Shown here: positions 52,707-60,695 of the stretch, one piece after another | Layout of the letters: every line of letters begins with the position of its first letter | Numbering within the stretch: the first letter of the stretch is position 1 | Source of the DNA: Rahnella aquatilis CIP 78.65 = ATCC 33071 | Lineage (GTDB): Bacteria > Pseudomonadota > Gammaproteobacteria > Enterobacterales > Enterobacteriaceae | Reading direction: 5' to 3' | NCBI RefSeq assembly: GCF_000241955.1 | Contig: NC_016818.1 | Coordinates: 1,364,001 to 1,428,000, forward strand | Length of the DNA stretch: 64,000 nucleotides | The notes under the pieces: model-generated | Databases searched by the model: none | Told to the model about the DNA's origin: nothing | The model's input: only the letters and a program-made list of their open reading frames with translations | Made by a program: the position numbers and the translations under genes

Positions 52707-55562
52707 TTGAAATATCTTGCTTCGTTTCGCACAACGCTGAGAATCTCCCGTTATCTTTTCCGGGTGCTGGCGCTTATGTTGTGGACTCTGGGGGTGCTGC
52801 TGACCACCTTCTATGTGCTGAATATTTTCCACAACAAAGAGTCCGAGATCCGCGATGAGGACAACCTCAATTACGATCTGGCGCAGAGCTACATCAAAAA
52901 CGCCAATGATGTCATGCACAGCATTAAGTTTATGGCTGAGAATCGCCTGAGCACTTCAATGAACGGGCTGGATATCATCAATGGCATGATCAGCACTAAA
53001 AACACGACACCGTCTTATCTCACATTGTTCCCTGAGTCCGACTGTTCCCAGATTAATGACAGCTACCGTAATTCGCTGGCCTCGCTGGGTAATATGATCC
53101 ACTACTGGAAAGACAACTTTTCCGATGCCTACGATCTTAATCGCGTGTTCTTCATCAGTGGCGAGAATTTGTGTCTGGTTGATTTTGGTATCAGCAGTGA
53201 ACCGTTCGAGCGCGAAAGCCAGGAACAGTTGAAATCATTGCATGAAAAAATTCTGCAATATCGCAATGGTAAGAGCAAAGATAAAGAAAACAGCCTGTAC
53301 TGGGTGTCGCAGTCCGGCAGTAAAGACGCCGGAAATCTGTATGTGCTGACCCCGATTTATGTGGGCAATAAACTCGAAGCACTGATGGGCATTCAGCAAA
53401 ATCTGCGGGCCGAAAATTTGCTGAATCCGAATTCTCAGCATACCGCCGTTACATTGCTGGATGAAGACGATCAGCCTTTGCTGGGGATTTCCGGGGACGG
53501 GCATTACAGCGCCGCGCCGGGTGATTATCCGCAGGACGGTTCATTCTTCGGGTATGTAAATGGCTACAAAGATTTGGTCTACAAAAAGCCGCTGACACCT
53601 TCGTCGCTGAGTGTGGTGTATTCCATGCCGTTTAATACGGTGATTGATCGGTTTAAAATCCTGATCTTTAATGCAGTTTTACTGAATATTTTCTCCGGCC
53701 TGTTGTTGTTTATTCTGGCCTGGGTTTTTGAGCGCAAAATGTTTTTACCGGCTGAGGAAAACGCATTCCGGCTTGAAGAACATGAGCAGTTCAATCATAA
53801 AATCGTGGCCTCAGCGCCGGTCGGCATTTCTATTTTGCGCATCAGCGATGGCGTTAATATCCTGAGTAATGAACTGGCACACAACTACATCAGCATGCTG
53901 ACGCAGGAAGACCGGCAGCGTATTACACGAATCATCTGCGATCAGCAGACGAACTTTGTCGATGTCATTACCAAGAACAATAACAATATCCAGCTGAGTT
54001 TCGTGCATTCACGCTACCGTAATGAAGATGTGGCGATTTGTGTGCTGATCGATGTCAGTGCGCGTGTGAAAATGGAAGAGTCGTTGCAGGAAATGGCCAA
54101 CGCGGCCGAGCAGGCCAGCCAGTCTAAATCAATGTTCCTGGCGACCGTCAGCCATGAATTACGCACGCCGCTTTATGGCATCATCGGGAACCTGGATTTA
54201 CTGCAAACGCAAGGGTTGCCTCAGGGTGTTGACCGTCTGGTGACCGCGATGAATAACTCATCGGCGCTGCTGCTGAAAATCATCAGCGACATTCTCGATT
54301 TCTCCAAAATTGAATCCGAGCAACTGAAAATTGAGCCGCAGGAATTCTCCTGCCGTGAAGTGATCACGCACATTGCCGGTAACTATTTGCCGCTGGTGGT
54401 TAAAAAGCATCTGGGACTTTACTGCTTTATCGAACATAACGTGCCGCTGTCGTTCAATGGCGATCCGGTGCGGCTGCAACAGGTTATCTCCAACATTCTT
54501 AACAATGCGATTAAATTCACCGATACCGGCTGCATTGTGCTGAATGTCAGAACCTGCGGTAACTATCTTGAGTTTCAGGTGCGTGATACCGGCGTGGGTA
54601 TACCTGAGCGGGAAATCACGCGCCTGTTTGATCCGTTCTTCCAGGTGGGAACCGGCGTACAGCGCCATTTTCAGGGGACCGGGCTGGGGCTGGCTATCTG
54701 TGAAAAGCTGATTAACCTGATGGATGGCGATATCGAGGTGGAATCGGAGCCGGGGCTGGGCAGTTCGTTCACAGTGCGTATTCCGCTCTACAATGCCACT
54801 TTCCCGTCGGGTGAACCGCTGGATAACTGGCAGGACAAAACGGTCTGGCTGGATGTGCGTAATGCTTATCTGGAAAGCTACCTGATGCAGCTGATGCGTT
54901 ATCACGGCGCGAATGTTCAGCGCTATGAGCCGGAGATGCAAAGCCAGCGGGAAGATGTGCTGATTACTGACACACCGCTGATCCATAAGGGTGAACTGGC
55001 CGCACAGATTGAATTCTCCATTGGCCATATCGGGCCGCCGGTCGAAACGCGTCCGGGTTACTGGGTTCACAGTACGTCCACACCACTGGAAATCACCGCG
55101 CTGCTTAACCGGATTTATCGTCTTGAGACAACAACAGAAGAGGGCGGTTCGGTGACGCCGGAAGCTGCTGTGGCGCAGGATTACAGCGATATCACATTGC
55201 TGGTGGTGGATGATCATCCGATTAACCGCCGTCTCCTGGCGGATCAACTGGGCACGATGGGTTATATCGTAGTGACGGCGAACGACGGGATTGATGCGCT
55301 GGATGCGATGCGTGCACACGAAATTGATATTGTGCTCAGTGACGTCAATATGCCGCGTCTTGACGGTTACGGGCTGACGGCAAAACTGCGCGAACTCGGC
55401 CACACCTTGCCGGTGATCGGCGTTACCGCGAACGCGCTGGCGGAACAGCGTCAGCGTTGTCTCGAGGCGGGAATGGATAACTGTTTATCCAAACCGGTTA
55501 CGCTGGAAACGTTACGCGACACGCTCAGTTTCTATAGCGGGCTGGTGCGTAAGAAACGCTAA
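52707..55562 (+). CDS. rcsC: Hybrid sensor histidine kinase RcsC
   Basis: RcsC is the inner-membrane hybrid kinase of the Rcs envelope-stress phosphorelay and passes phosphate to RcsD and then RcsB. In 951 residues: TM1 about 19-41, periplasmic domain about 42-315, TM2 about 318-341, kinase phospho-acceptor H483 (VSHELRTPLYG), ATPase lobe with NNAIKFTDTG, DTGVGIP and GTGLGLAI, the RcsC-specific ABL domain (about 700-805), and receiver aspartate D879 (VLSDVNMP). The start is TTG 52707, giving MKYLASFRTT as in E. coli. The periplasmic domain is the most divergent part. Confidence 0.97.
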   Translation: MKYLASFRTTLRISRYLFRVLALMLWTLGVLLTTFYVLNIFHNKESEIRDEDNLNYDLAQSYIKNANDVMHSIKFMAENRLSTSMNGLDIINGMISTKNTTPSYLTLFPESDCSQINDSYRNSLASLGNMIHYWKDNFSDAYDLNRVFFISGENLCLVDFGISSEPFERESQEQLKSLHEKILQYRNGKSKDKENSLYWVSQSGSKDAGNLYVLTPIYVGNKLEALMGIQQNLRAENLLNPNSQHTAVTLLDEDDQPLLGISGDGHYSAAPGDYPQDGSFFGYVNGYKDLVYKKPLTPSSLSVVYSMPFNTVIDRFKILIFNAVLLNIFSGLLLFILAWVFERKMFLPAEENAFRLEEHEQFNHKIVASAPVGISILRISDGVNILSNELAHNYISMLTQEDRQRITRIICDQQTNFVDVITKNNNNIQLSFVHSRYRNEDVAICVLIDVSARVKMEESLQEMANAAEQASQSKSMFLATVSHELRTPLYGIIGNLDLLQTQGLPQGVDRLVTAMNNSSALLLKIISDILDFSKIESEQLKIEPQEFSCREVITHIAGNYLPLVVKKHLGLYCFIEHNVPLSFNGDPVRLQQVISNILNNAIKFTDTGCIVLNVRTCGNYLEFQVRDTGVGIPEREITRLFDPFFQVGTGVQRHFQGTGLGLAICEKLINLMDGDIEVESEPGLGSSFTVRIPLYNATFPSGEPLDNWQDKTVWLDVRNAYLESYLMQLMRYHGANVQRYEPEMQSQREDVLITDTPLIHKGELAAQIEFSIGHIGPPVETRPGYWVHSTSTPLEITALLNRIYRLETTTEEGGSVTPEAAVAQDYSDITLLVVDDHPINRRLLADQLGTMGYIVVTANDGIDALDAMRAHEIDIVLSDVNMPRLDGYGLTAKLRELGHTLPVIGVTANALAEQRQRCLEAGMDNCLSKPVTLETLRDTLSFYSGLVRKKR

Positions 55563-55587
55563 TCCTGGCGGGCAGAATACGAGCAAT

Positions 55588-55615
55588 AAATCAGGCATCT
55601 CCAGATGCCTGATTT
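55588..55615. terminator. Long perfect hairpin after rcsC
   Basis: AAATCAGGCATCT/AGATGCCTGATTT is a 13-bp perfect stem with a CC centre, 25 bp past the rcsC stop. The A/T-rich ends give a short T-tract on each strand. It is a probable terminator, weaker in tail than in stem. Confidence 0.7.
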
Positions 55616-55836
55616 ACAGTATGTTGTTCTTATTGTTATTTTCAATAATATCTTTGAATTAATAGATTAAATATAATTATTGTTAGGATGTCTTAATTAT
55701 TTATTCAGTTGAGAAATGGTCTCTCTTTATAGAATATAAATCGACTTTAAAAGTAGAGTCATAGTGTTTTTGTTGGTTGGAATGCTGATGATTTTATTTC
55801 TAACCTATTGAATAATTACTTACTATAAAGAATTCC
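55616..55836 (+). other. AT-rich region upstream of the orphan gene
   Basis: About 220 bp of strongly AT-rich DNA, unlike the flanking rcs genes, without any gene. It presumably carries the orphan's promoter; its composition is the kind that H-NS binds. No specific operator could be assigned. Confidence 0.5.
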
Positions 55837-56484
55837 ATGTTTAGAAATTTAAAAACATTGTGTAATTATGCCCTTCAGAAATCACAAGGTTGCACTTTTA
55901 CCGGGGAAATAAATGCCTGGGTTCTTATCTGGTATCCTGAGAATCATCATCTGGGGCATGCTGCGATGATTATTGGAGATCTGGACGTGAGCAGCCCCTA
56001 TGTCAGCTGGTGGCCAGAAAAAACCAGAAGCGGGCTTTCTGCATTTATTTTAAAAACGCCAGCAGCCAGGGAAAAACTTTACAATCATAAAACGCATCAT
56101 TTCGAGTTTACTACCAGTGATTATGAAAGTGACTTTCTTTCTGAGGAGGACTGTCCCCATGTCATCTATGGTCTGAGAGATTTTGATACACGAAGTATGC
56201 TGACAACCTGGGAAAAAATAATGAGCAGGGGATGTCCCTCTTTTTCGCCACTGTCGAAGAATTGCGCCGCTATTGTGAGTCGGGTTATGAAGGCGGGTTT
56301 AAAAAACCACCCCTTACGTCATAAGGTATTTGGCATATTTGGCGGTGAGCAATATATCTGGACACCTAAAAGAATCGCCGTGGCATGTAATACATTACGT
56401 GATAAAAACTGTGCGTTGAAAATTAATATATCAGGGCGCAACAGCCAGCATAGTTTTGTAAAAACGCTTATCCGCCTGAGATAA
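55837..56484 (+). CDS. Orphan protein, possible permuted papain-like (NlpC/LRAT-type) enzyme
   Basis: I do not recognise this 215-residue protein. No signal peptide or membrane segment is clear. It has an early histidine in LGHAAMIIGD (H41), a YVSWWPE segment (55-61) and a later cysteine in SKNCAAIVSRV (C143). A His before an Asn-Cys pair is the order seen in circularly permuted papain-like folds (LRAT, YiiX-type), which act as amidases, peptidases or acyltransferases; this is inference. Seven of its 13 arginines use AGA or AGG, and the upstream DNA is AT-rich, unlike its neighbours, suggesting acquisition. It lies between rcsC and rcsB, which are adjacent and convergent in E. coli, and ends at its own terminator. 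No partner or immunity gene is beside it. ATG 55837 has only a weak AAAGAA ribosome site. Confidence 0.8.
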   Translation: MFRNLKTLCNYALQKSQGCTFTGEINAWVLIWYPENHHLGHAAMIIGDLDVSSPYVSWWPEKTRSGLSAFILKTPAAREKLYNHKTHHFEFTTSDYESDFLSEEDCPHVIYGLRDFDTRSMLTTWEKIMSRGCPSFSPLSKNCAAIVSRVMKAGLKNHPLRHKVFGIFGGEQYIWTPKRIAVACNTLRDKNCALKINISGRNSQHSFVKTLIRLR

Positions 56485-56485
56485 T

Positions 56486-56512
56486 AAAAAGGCACCGTCC
56501 GGTGCCTTTTTT
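56486..56512. terminator. Bidirectional terminator between the orphan and rcsB
   Basis: AAAAAGGCACCG/CGGTGCCTTTTT with a TC centre has T-runs on both strands and serves the convergent orphan gene and rcsB. It overlaps the last base region after the orphan stop. Confidence 0.92.
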
Positions 56513-56542
56513 ACAGTTGAAGTAACGTAACCTTCTTAAATA

Positions 56543-57193
56543 TCAGTCTTTATCTACCGGCTGGGAGCTGACAGAAGACAGATAGTTCAGCAGGGCGATA
56601 TCGTTTTCCACGCCCAGTTTCAACATCGCAGATTTCTTCTGGCTGCTGATGGTTTTGATGCTGCGGTTCAGCTTTTTGGCAATCTCAGTGACCAGGAAGC
56701 CTTCTGCAAACAAACGCAGAACTTCGCTTTCCTTCGGAGACAGACGTTTGTCGCCGTAACCATTAGCGCTGATTTTTTCCAGCAATTTCGCCACGCTGTC
56801 AGGCGTGAATTTTTTGCCTTTCTGCAATGCGGCCAGCGCCTTCGGCAGATCAGTGGGTGCGCCTTGCTTGAGCACAATCCCTTCGATATCCAGATCCAGC
56901 ACAGAACTCAGGATCGCCGGGTTATTGTTCATGGTCAGAACAATAATGGATAACTGCGGGTAATGACGCTTGATGTATTTGATCAAGGTGATGCCGTCGC
57001 CGAATTTATCGCCCGGCATGGACAGGTCAGTGATCAGCACGTGAGCATCAAGTTTGCTTAAGCTGTTAACCAGTGCAGTCGAGTCTTCGAACTCTCCTAC
57101 AACATTCACCCATTCAATTTGTTCAAGGGACTTACGAATACCAAACAGGACGATAGGATGGTCATCAGCAATAATTACGTTCATATTATTCAT
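56543..57193 (-). CDS. rcsB: Response regulator RcsB
   Basis: RcsB is the DNA-binding output of the Rcs phosphorelay, acting alone or with partners such as RcsA on capsule, motility and envelope genes. The 216-residue protein has a receiver domain with phospho-acceptor D56 (LITDLSMPG) and acidic pocket D10-D11, and a LuxR/FixJ-type helix-turn-helix (about 148-205, EGFLVTEIAKKLNRSIKTIS). The start at 57193 (MNNMNVIIADDHP) matches E. coli exactly in length; the frame is open a further 15 codons into rcsD. It lies 4 bp after rcsD. Confidence 0.98.
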   Translation of the reverse strand: MNNMNVIIADDHPIVLFGIRKSLEQIEWVNVVGEFEDSTALVNSLSKLDAHVLITDLSMPGDKFGDGITLIKYIKRHYPQLSIIVLTMNNNPAILSSVLDLDIEGIVLKQGAPTDLPKALAALQKGKKFTPDSVAKLLEKISANGYGDKRLSPKESEVLRLFAEGFLVTEIAKKLNRSIKTISSQKKSAMLKLGVENDIALLNYLSSVSSQPVDKD

Positions 57194-57197
57194 GTGA

Positions 57198-59891
57198 TTA
57201 GCTACCTTGCTGGAGCAGTCTGGAGACAAAAGAATCAATGTGATTGATGGTTTCAGTTATCTGTAAAACATCGCCATCGGCGATGTATTGTTCTAAGGAT
57301 TCACACATTTGCTTGCCTGGGGTCAGGTTCAGCATGGCGAACACCCCCTTGAGACGATGTGCTGTTTGGGAAAGTGATGTGAAATCACGGCGTTGATTTT
57401 CATTATACAGTTTCTCAAGATCTTCCGGTACTGTCTCAACGAAAAGCTGATAGTAATCGCTTGATTTTAGCTGCTTTTCATAATGGTCGAGAGAGTCTTC
57501 GCCGGGTTCTTCGGGTGAAACACTGTCATCGGATACAGAAAATTGCTGTTCGATTAACAGTAATGTTGCGTCGATCAGCGCACTGCTGATGTTGTAATTG
57601 ACGCGAATATAATGCTTTTCAAGCTGCTGTAAACCCGATTCATCGTCGGTCAGCAGCAGGGTAAATTTGTCACTGTTTTGCGGGTTATCTGTCAGTAAAA
57701 CATCATATTCCCGCGCGGCCTGCCTGTCGTCAGCCACGATGCACACCGCGCCGTAGGCATTCATTGTCCGGGTCACAATACCGCGAACTTCATCTGAAGT
57801 GATATCGAGTAATACCGTCACATCATTGAGTAATTTCTCGTGTTCTGCTTCAACTTCCTGCGCTTCCTGACGTTGTTTAATACGCACAGTATAGCGTGTG
57901 CCGATATTAAGCTTGCTGCGGATTTCGAGCTGACCCCCCAGCTTTTTGCACAACTGATTACACAGGAAGAACGTCAGACCGGAACCGTGGTTAAAACGAT
58001 CCACTAACGTCTGACTAAGGAAAGGATAATTCAGATTACTCAGTTCTTCTTTGGAAATTCCGCTCCCCGTATCGTTTATGTGGAAAATTAACTGATCCGG
58101 GCGATCTTCATCCTGTTCGCTGGTCAGGGTCACCTTGCCCAGCGATGTGGTCACAATGGCGTAATCGAGCAACAGAGACAGGATTTTCTTCACCGCCTGT
58201 CTGTCGCCGATAAAGGCCGCTTCAGGGGCAATCTGGAAATGATTCAGCAACCCGAGGCCTTTCTGAGTCAGGCGGGGCAGGGCCTCAAGCAACAGCTCAT
58301 CTACCATGGCTGAAAGCACGTATTTATCGTTTGCCGGCTGCCAGTCCTGGGTTTCCAGACGGGTCAGCAGCGTAATGTTATCCACCAGCGTCAGCGCGTT
58401 ACGCGATTCATTCAGCAGTTTGCCCTCCAGCATCTGACGCGCTTCCGGTTTCTGTTCTTCCACCAGCGCGGTGGCCAGCCCGTTCAGTTCCTGCAACGGC
58501 TGGTTCAGCTCAATGCCCAGATTATGCAGCATCAGTTTGCGTGCCTGCAGGTTCTTCTCAAACTCACGTTTGGCCTGTTGCAAGGTGCGGTTCACCATCA
58601 CTTCTTTATCCTGATCGTGGAGCATAAACAGGTAAGTTTCCGGCGAAATCTGGCTGCGGATCATACGGATTTCATAAACTTCGTTATTGACGGTCGCCTG
58701 TATTGTGCCGTGATGCTGCTCGGCCATATTGGCAATTTTGTTCAGACTCAGATGCGGTAATAACTGGTCGGCAATTTTATTGCTGAGGATCACGCTGTGG
58801 TTGCTGAAGTTATACACCAGCAAACCGAGCGGCAGACCGGAAATGATTTCCTGATTCAGGGCCTGCTGCATCTGCAATTGTGCCGCCATATTCTCGCTCG
58901 GGCGGATGTACTGATGGCGAATGAAATAGATGCTGGTCATTGCCAGTCCGATCAGGAACAGGTTGATCAGGATCAGCCAGAAGTTATTACGTGAAAGATC
59001 AACCATCAGGCTGAACAGCGGCACGTGGTAGGTCAGTGACAGCGGTGAATTGCTCAGCGGCACATCAAACACCAGCGACCATCCCTGTATCACAATGCTG
59101 CTGGCCGCCGGACTATCATCGGTCGGATCGCCTTCATTGACCGCCGTGGAGTTGCCATTAAGCTGGAAATTATCCCTCGCCATGCTGTAAGGGATCAGAT
59201 CACTCATCGGTAAATCGAAGGCAATCACGGTTGCCAGATGTCCCGGATTATTAAAGGTGGTGCGCAGGGAGAAAGAATAGTCGTTGCTCTGGCGCGATTT
59301 GCGCAGGGGAGAATAACTTTCGCGTTCGTCCAGGGTATTCGCCTGCTGCAACATTTCGGCACGACGTGCCTGCAGCGTACTGGTGAAATAGTTTTCCTTC
59401 AGGCGGGAATCTTGCTGCTCAAGTGGCACCGTGGTGATCAGCAACATACTGTTGTCCTGACCGTTCAGGTAATAGAGCGAATAAGGATGCGTCGTTGAGC
59501 CCCACTGGTCATCCAGGAAGGACGAAATTTTCAGGGTTAAATCCAGCGTGGAACTGTCATGTGCCCCGAAAATCAGCGCATCGGTTTTCTTGTGAGGTTT
59601 AGAGACAAAATACATGTCCTGACGCAGGCGGATTTCCTGTGCATTGACGGCATCCGCAGGCATCGGCTGTCCGGTGAAATTATCGTAAATCTGGTAGGTC
59701 ATGTAGCGGTACTTATCGATGCGTTTTTGCAGTAAGTCTGCGGTATTTTGCACCGTGCGCAGTTTGTCGTTCAGATAAGCATTGGTGTAGTTATACCCGT
59801 AAAGGCCAAGCCCCATAGCCAGCAGCAAAATGAACAACCAAAAGAATCGCGTGATATTGGTTGATGTCAGCGATAAATATTTACCAGCCAT
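57198..59891 (-). CDS. rcsD: Phosphotransferase RcsD
   Basis: RcsD is the membrane-bound intermediate of the Rcs relay. In 897 residues: TM1 about 16-35, a large periplasmic domain to about 300, TM2 about 305-325, a degenerate histidine-kinase-like region that lacks the phospho-acceptor His, the ABL-like domain, and a C-terminal HPt domain with H845 (QTAHRLKGVFAML) that receives phosphate from RcsC and passes it to RcsB. AAGGGA precedes the ATG at 59891. It heads the rcsD-rcsB operon, with an MFS gene remnant 38 bp upstream in the same direction. Confidence 0.97.
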   Translation of the reverse strand: MAGKYLSLTSTNITRFFWLFILLLAMGLGLYGYNYTNAYLNDKLRTVQNTADLLQKRIDKYRYMTYQIYDNFTGQPMPADAVNAQEIRLRQDMYFVSKPHKKTDALIFGAHDSSTLDLTLKISSFLDDQWGSTTHPYSLYYLNGQDNSMLLITTVPLEQQDSRLKENYFTSTLQARRAEMLQQANTLDERESYSPLRKSRQSNDYSFSLRTTFNNPGHLATVIAFDLPMSDLIPYSMARDNFQLNGNSTAVNEGDPTDDSPAASSIVIQGWSLVFDVPLSNSPLSLTYHVPLFSLMVDLSRNNFWLILINLFLIGLAMTSIYFIRHQYIRPSENMAAQLQMQQALNQEIISGLPLGLLVYNFSNHSVILSNKIADQLLPHLSLNKIANMAEQHHGTIQATVNNEVYEIRMIRSQISPETYLFMLHDQDKEVMVNRTLQQAKREFEKNLQARKLMLHNLGIELNQPLQELNGLATALVEEQKPEARQMLEGKLLNESRNALTLVDNITLLTRLETQDWQPANDKYVLSAMVDELLLEALPRLTQKGLGLLNHFQIAPEAAFIGDRQAVKKILSLLLDYAIVTTSLGKVTLTSEQDEDRPDQLIFHINDTGSGISKEELSNLNYPFLSQTLVDRFNHGSGLTFFLCNQLCKKLGGQLEIRSKLNIGTRYTVRIKQRQEAQEVEAEHEKLLNDVTVLLDITSDEVRGIVTRTMNAYGAVCIVADDRQAAREYDVLLTDNPQNSDKFTLLLTDDESGLQQLEKHYIRVNYNISSALIDATLLLIEQQFSVSDDSVSPEEPGEDSLDHYEKQLKSSDYYQLFVETVPEDLEKLYNENQRRDFTSLSQTAHRLKGVFAMLNLTPGKQMCESLEQYIADGDVLQITETINHIDSFVSRLLQQGS

Positions 59892-59929
59892 GATGATGAG
59901 TTTTTCCCTTCATTCTTGTTATGACGCCT

Positions 59930-60116
59930 TTAGCGGACGACGGTTTTTGCACAAACAGTGACACACAACATCGTTGCCGCAACGCAACCTAATGCAACAG
60001 ATAAATTACTGACTTGCGCGATAAAACCCATCAGCGCCGGACCCGCTAAAATACCGGCATAGCCCGGCGTTGTCACGGAAGCGACAGCCATTTCCGCAGA
60101 CGCACTGGCCGCACAC
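59930..60116 (-). pseudogene. 3' remnant of an MFS transporter gene
   Basis: The minus strand reads ASASAEMAVASVTTPGYAG, then ILAGPALMGFIAQVSNL, SVALGCVAATMLCVTVC and AKTVVR to a stop at 59930. The GYAGxLAGPALxGFxA pattern is typical of the last two helices of YbjJ-like MFS permeases. Only about 62 codons remain, with no start and nothing recognisable upstream, so the rest of the gene has been lost. The open frame at 60006-60224 is a different, meaningless frame over the same DNA. Confidence 0.72.
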
Positions 60117-60695
60117 TTTATCAGAAAGCATAAGTGCTGTGATTGCGCATAGTCTTAATTGTGTCCGTGCCGGAAACCCGGTCAACAGAGAATTTACAAG
60201 ACGATCACATAATTGATAAGTCATTTTTATGTATTATTAATCCGTATAACGCTTGATTTTCTTAATAATGATCACACTTATACCGGGCGGTTATTTTATT
60301 AAATTGTTGTTTTTAAAATAATAATTTTTATTGATGCGTGGATAAACCAAAATTTTACATCTGTCAAACTGATGATTTGACTTTTTTTAGATGAATTATT
60401 TCAATCTTAATGATTACATTCTTTTATGGTAATTAAGGTGAATCATGCATATAACTTATGGAGTTTCGGGACAAAAATGCCGGAAATGAGGGACCATCGA
60501 AGCCCCTAAAAAATAGTTATAGGCGATAACCGCACTTTTTTGTTTGTTTTGTAGTCTGTGACATTCCCTCACACCAGTTGGAAGTTTATCCATTTTTATT
60601 AATGGTCTTCATTAGCCGCTGAACCGCTTTTTACCTGAAAAGGAAGAGCGGTGTTTAGCGCGTATGGACAAAAACTGGCGTAACAGGGGTACAAC
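60117..60695. other. AT-rich region between the MFS remnant and the adhesin gene
   Basis: About 580 bp with no recognisable gene. It should hold the adhesin promoter and, on the minus strand, may supply rcsD. A small dyad GTTAT-N5-ATAAC lies at 60516-60530. E. coli has micF-ompC in this neighbourhood; no micF-like RNA or ompC sequence was found here. Confidence 0.5.

Noticed and set aside
54258..55403. 381-codon minus-strand frame opposite rcsC
   Set aside because: Antisense to the well-supported kinase and receiver domains of RcsC; no recognisable protein.
60006..60224. 72-codon minus-strand frame upstream of rcsD
   Set aside because: Another frame of the same DNA reads as the C-terminus of an MFS permease, which explains the sequence better.
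60117..60695. micF RNA or ompC expected by E. coli synteny near rcsD
   Set aside because: No micF-like sequence or porin frame could be found; the adhesin gene occupies this side.
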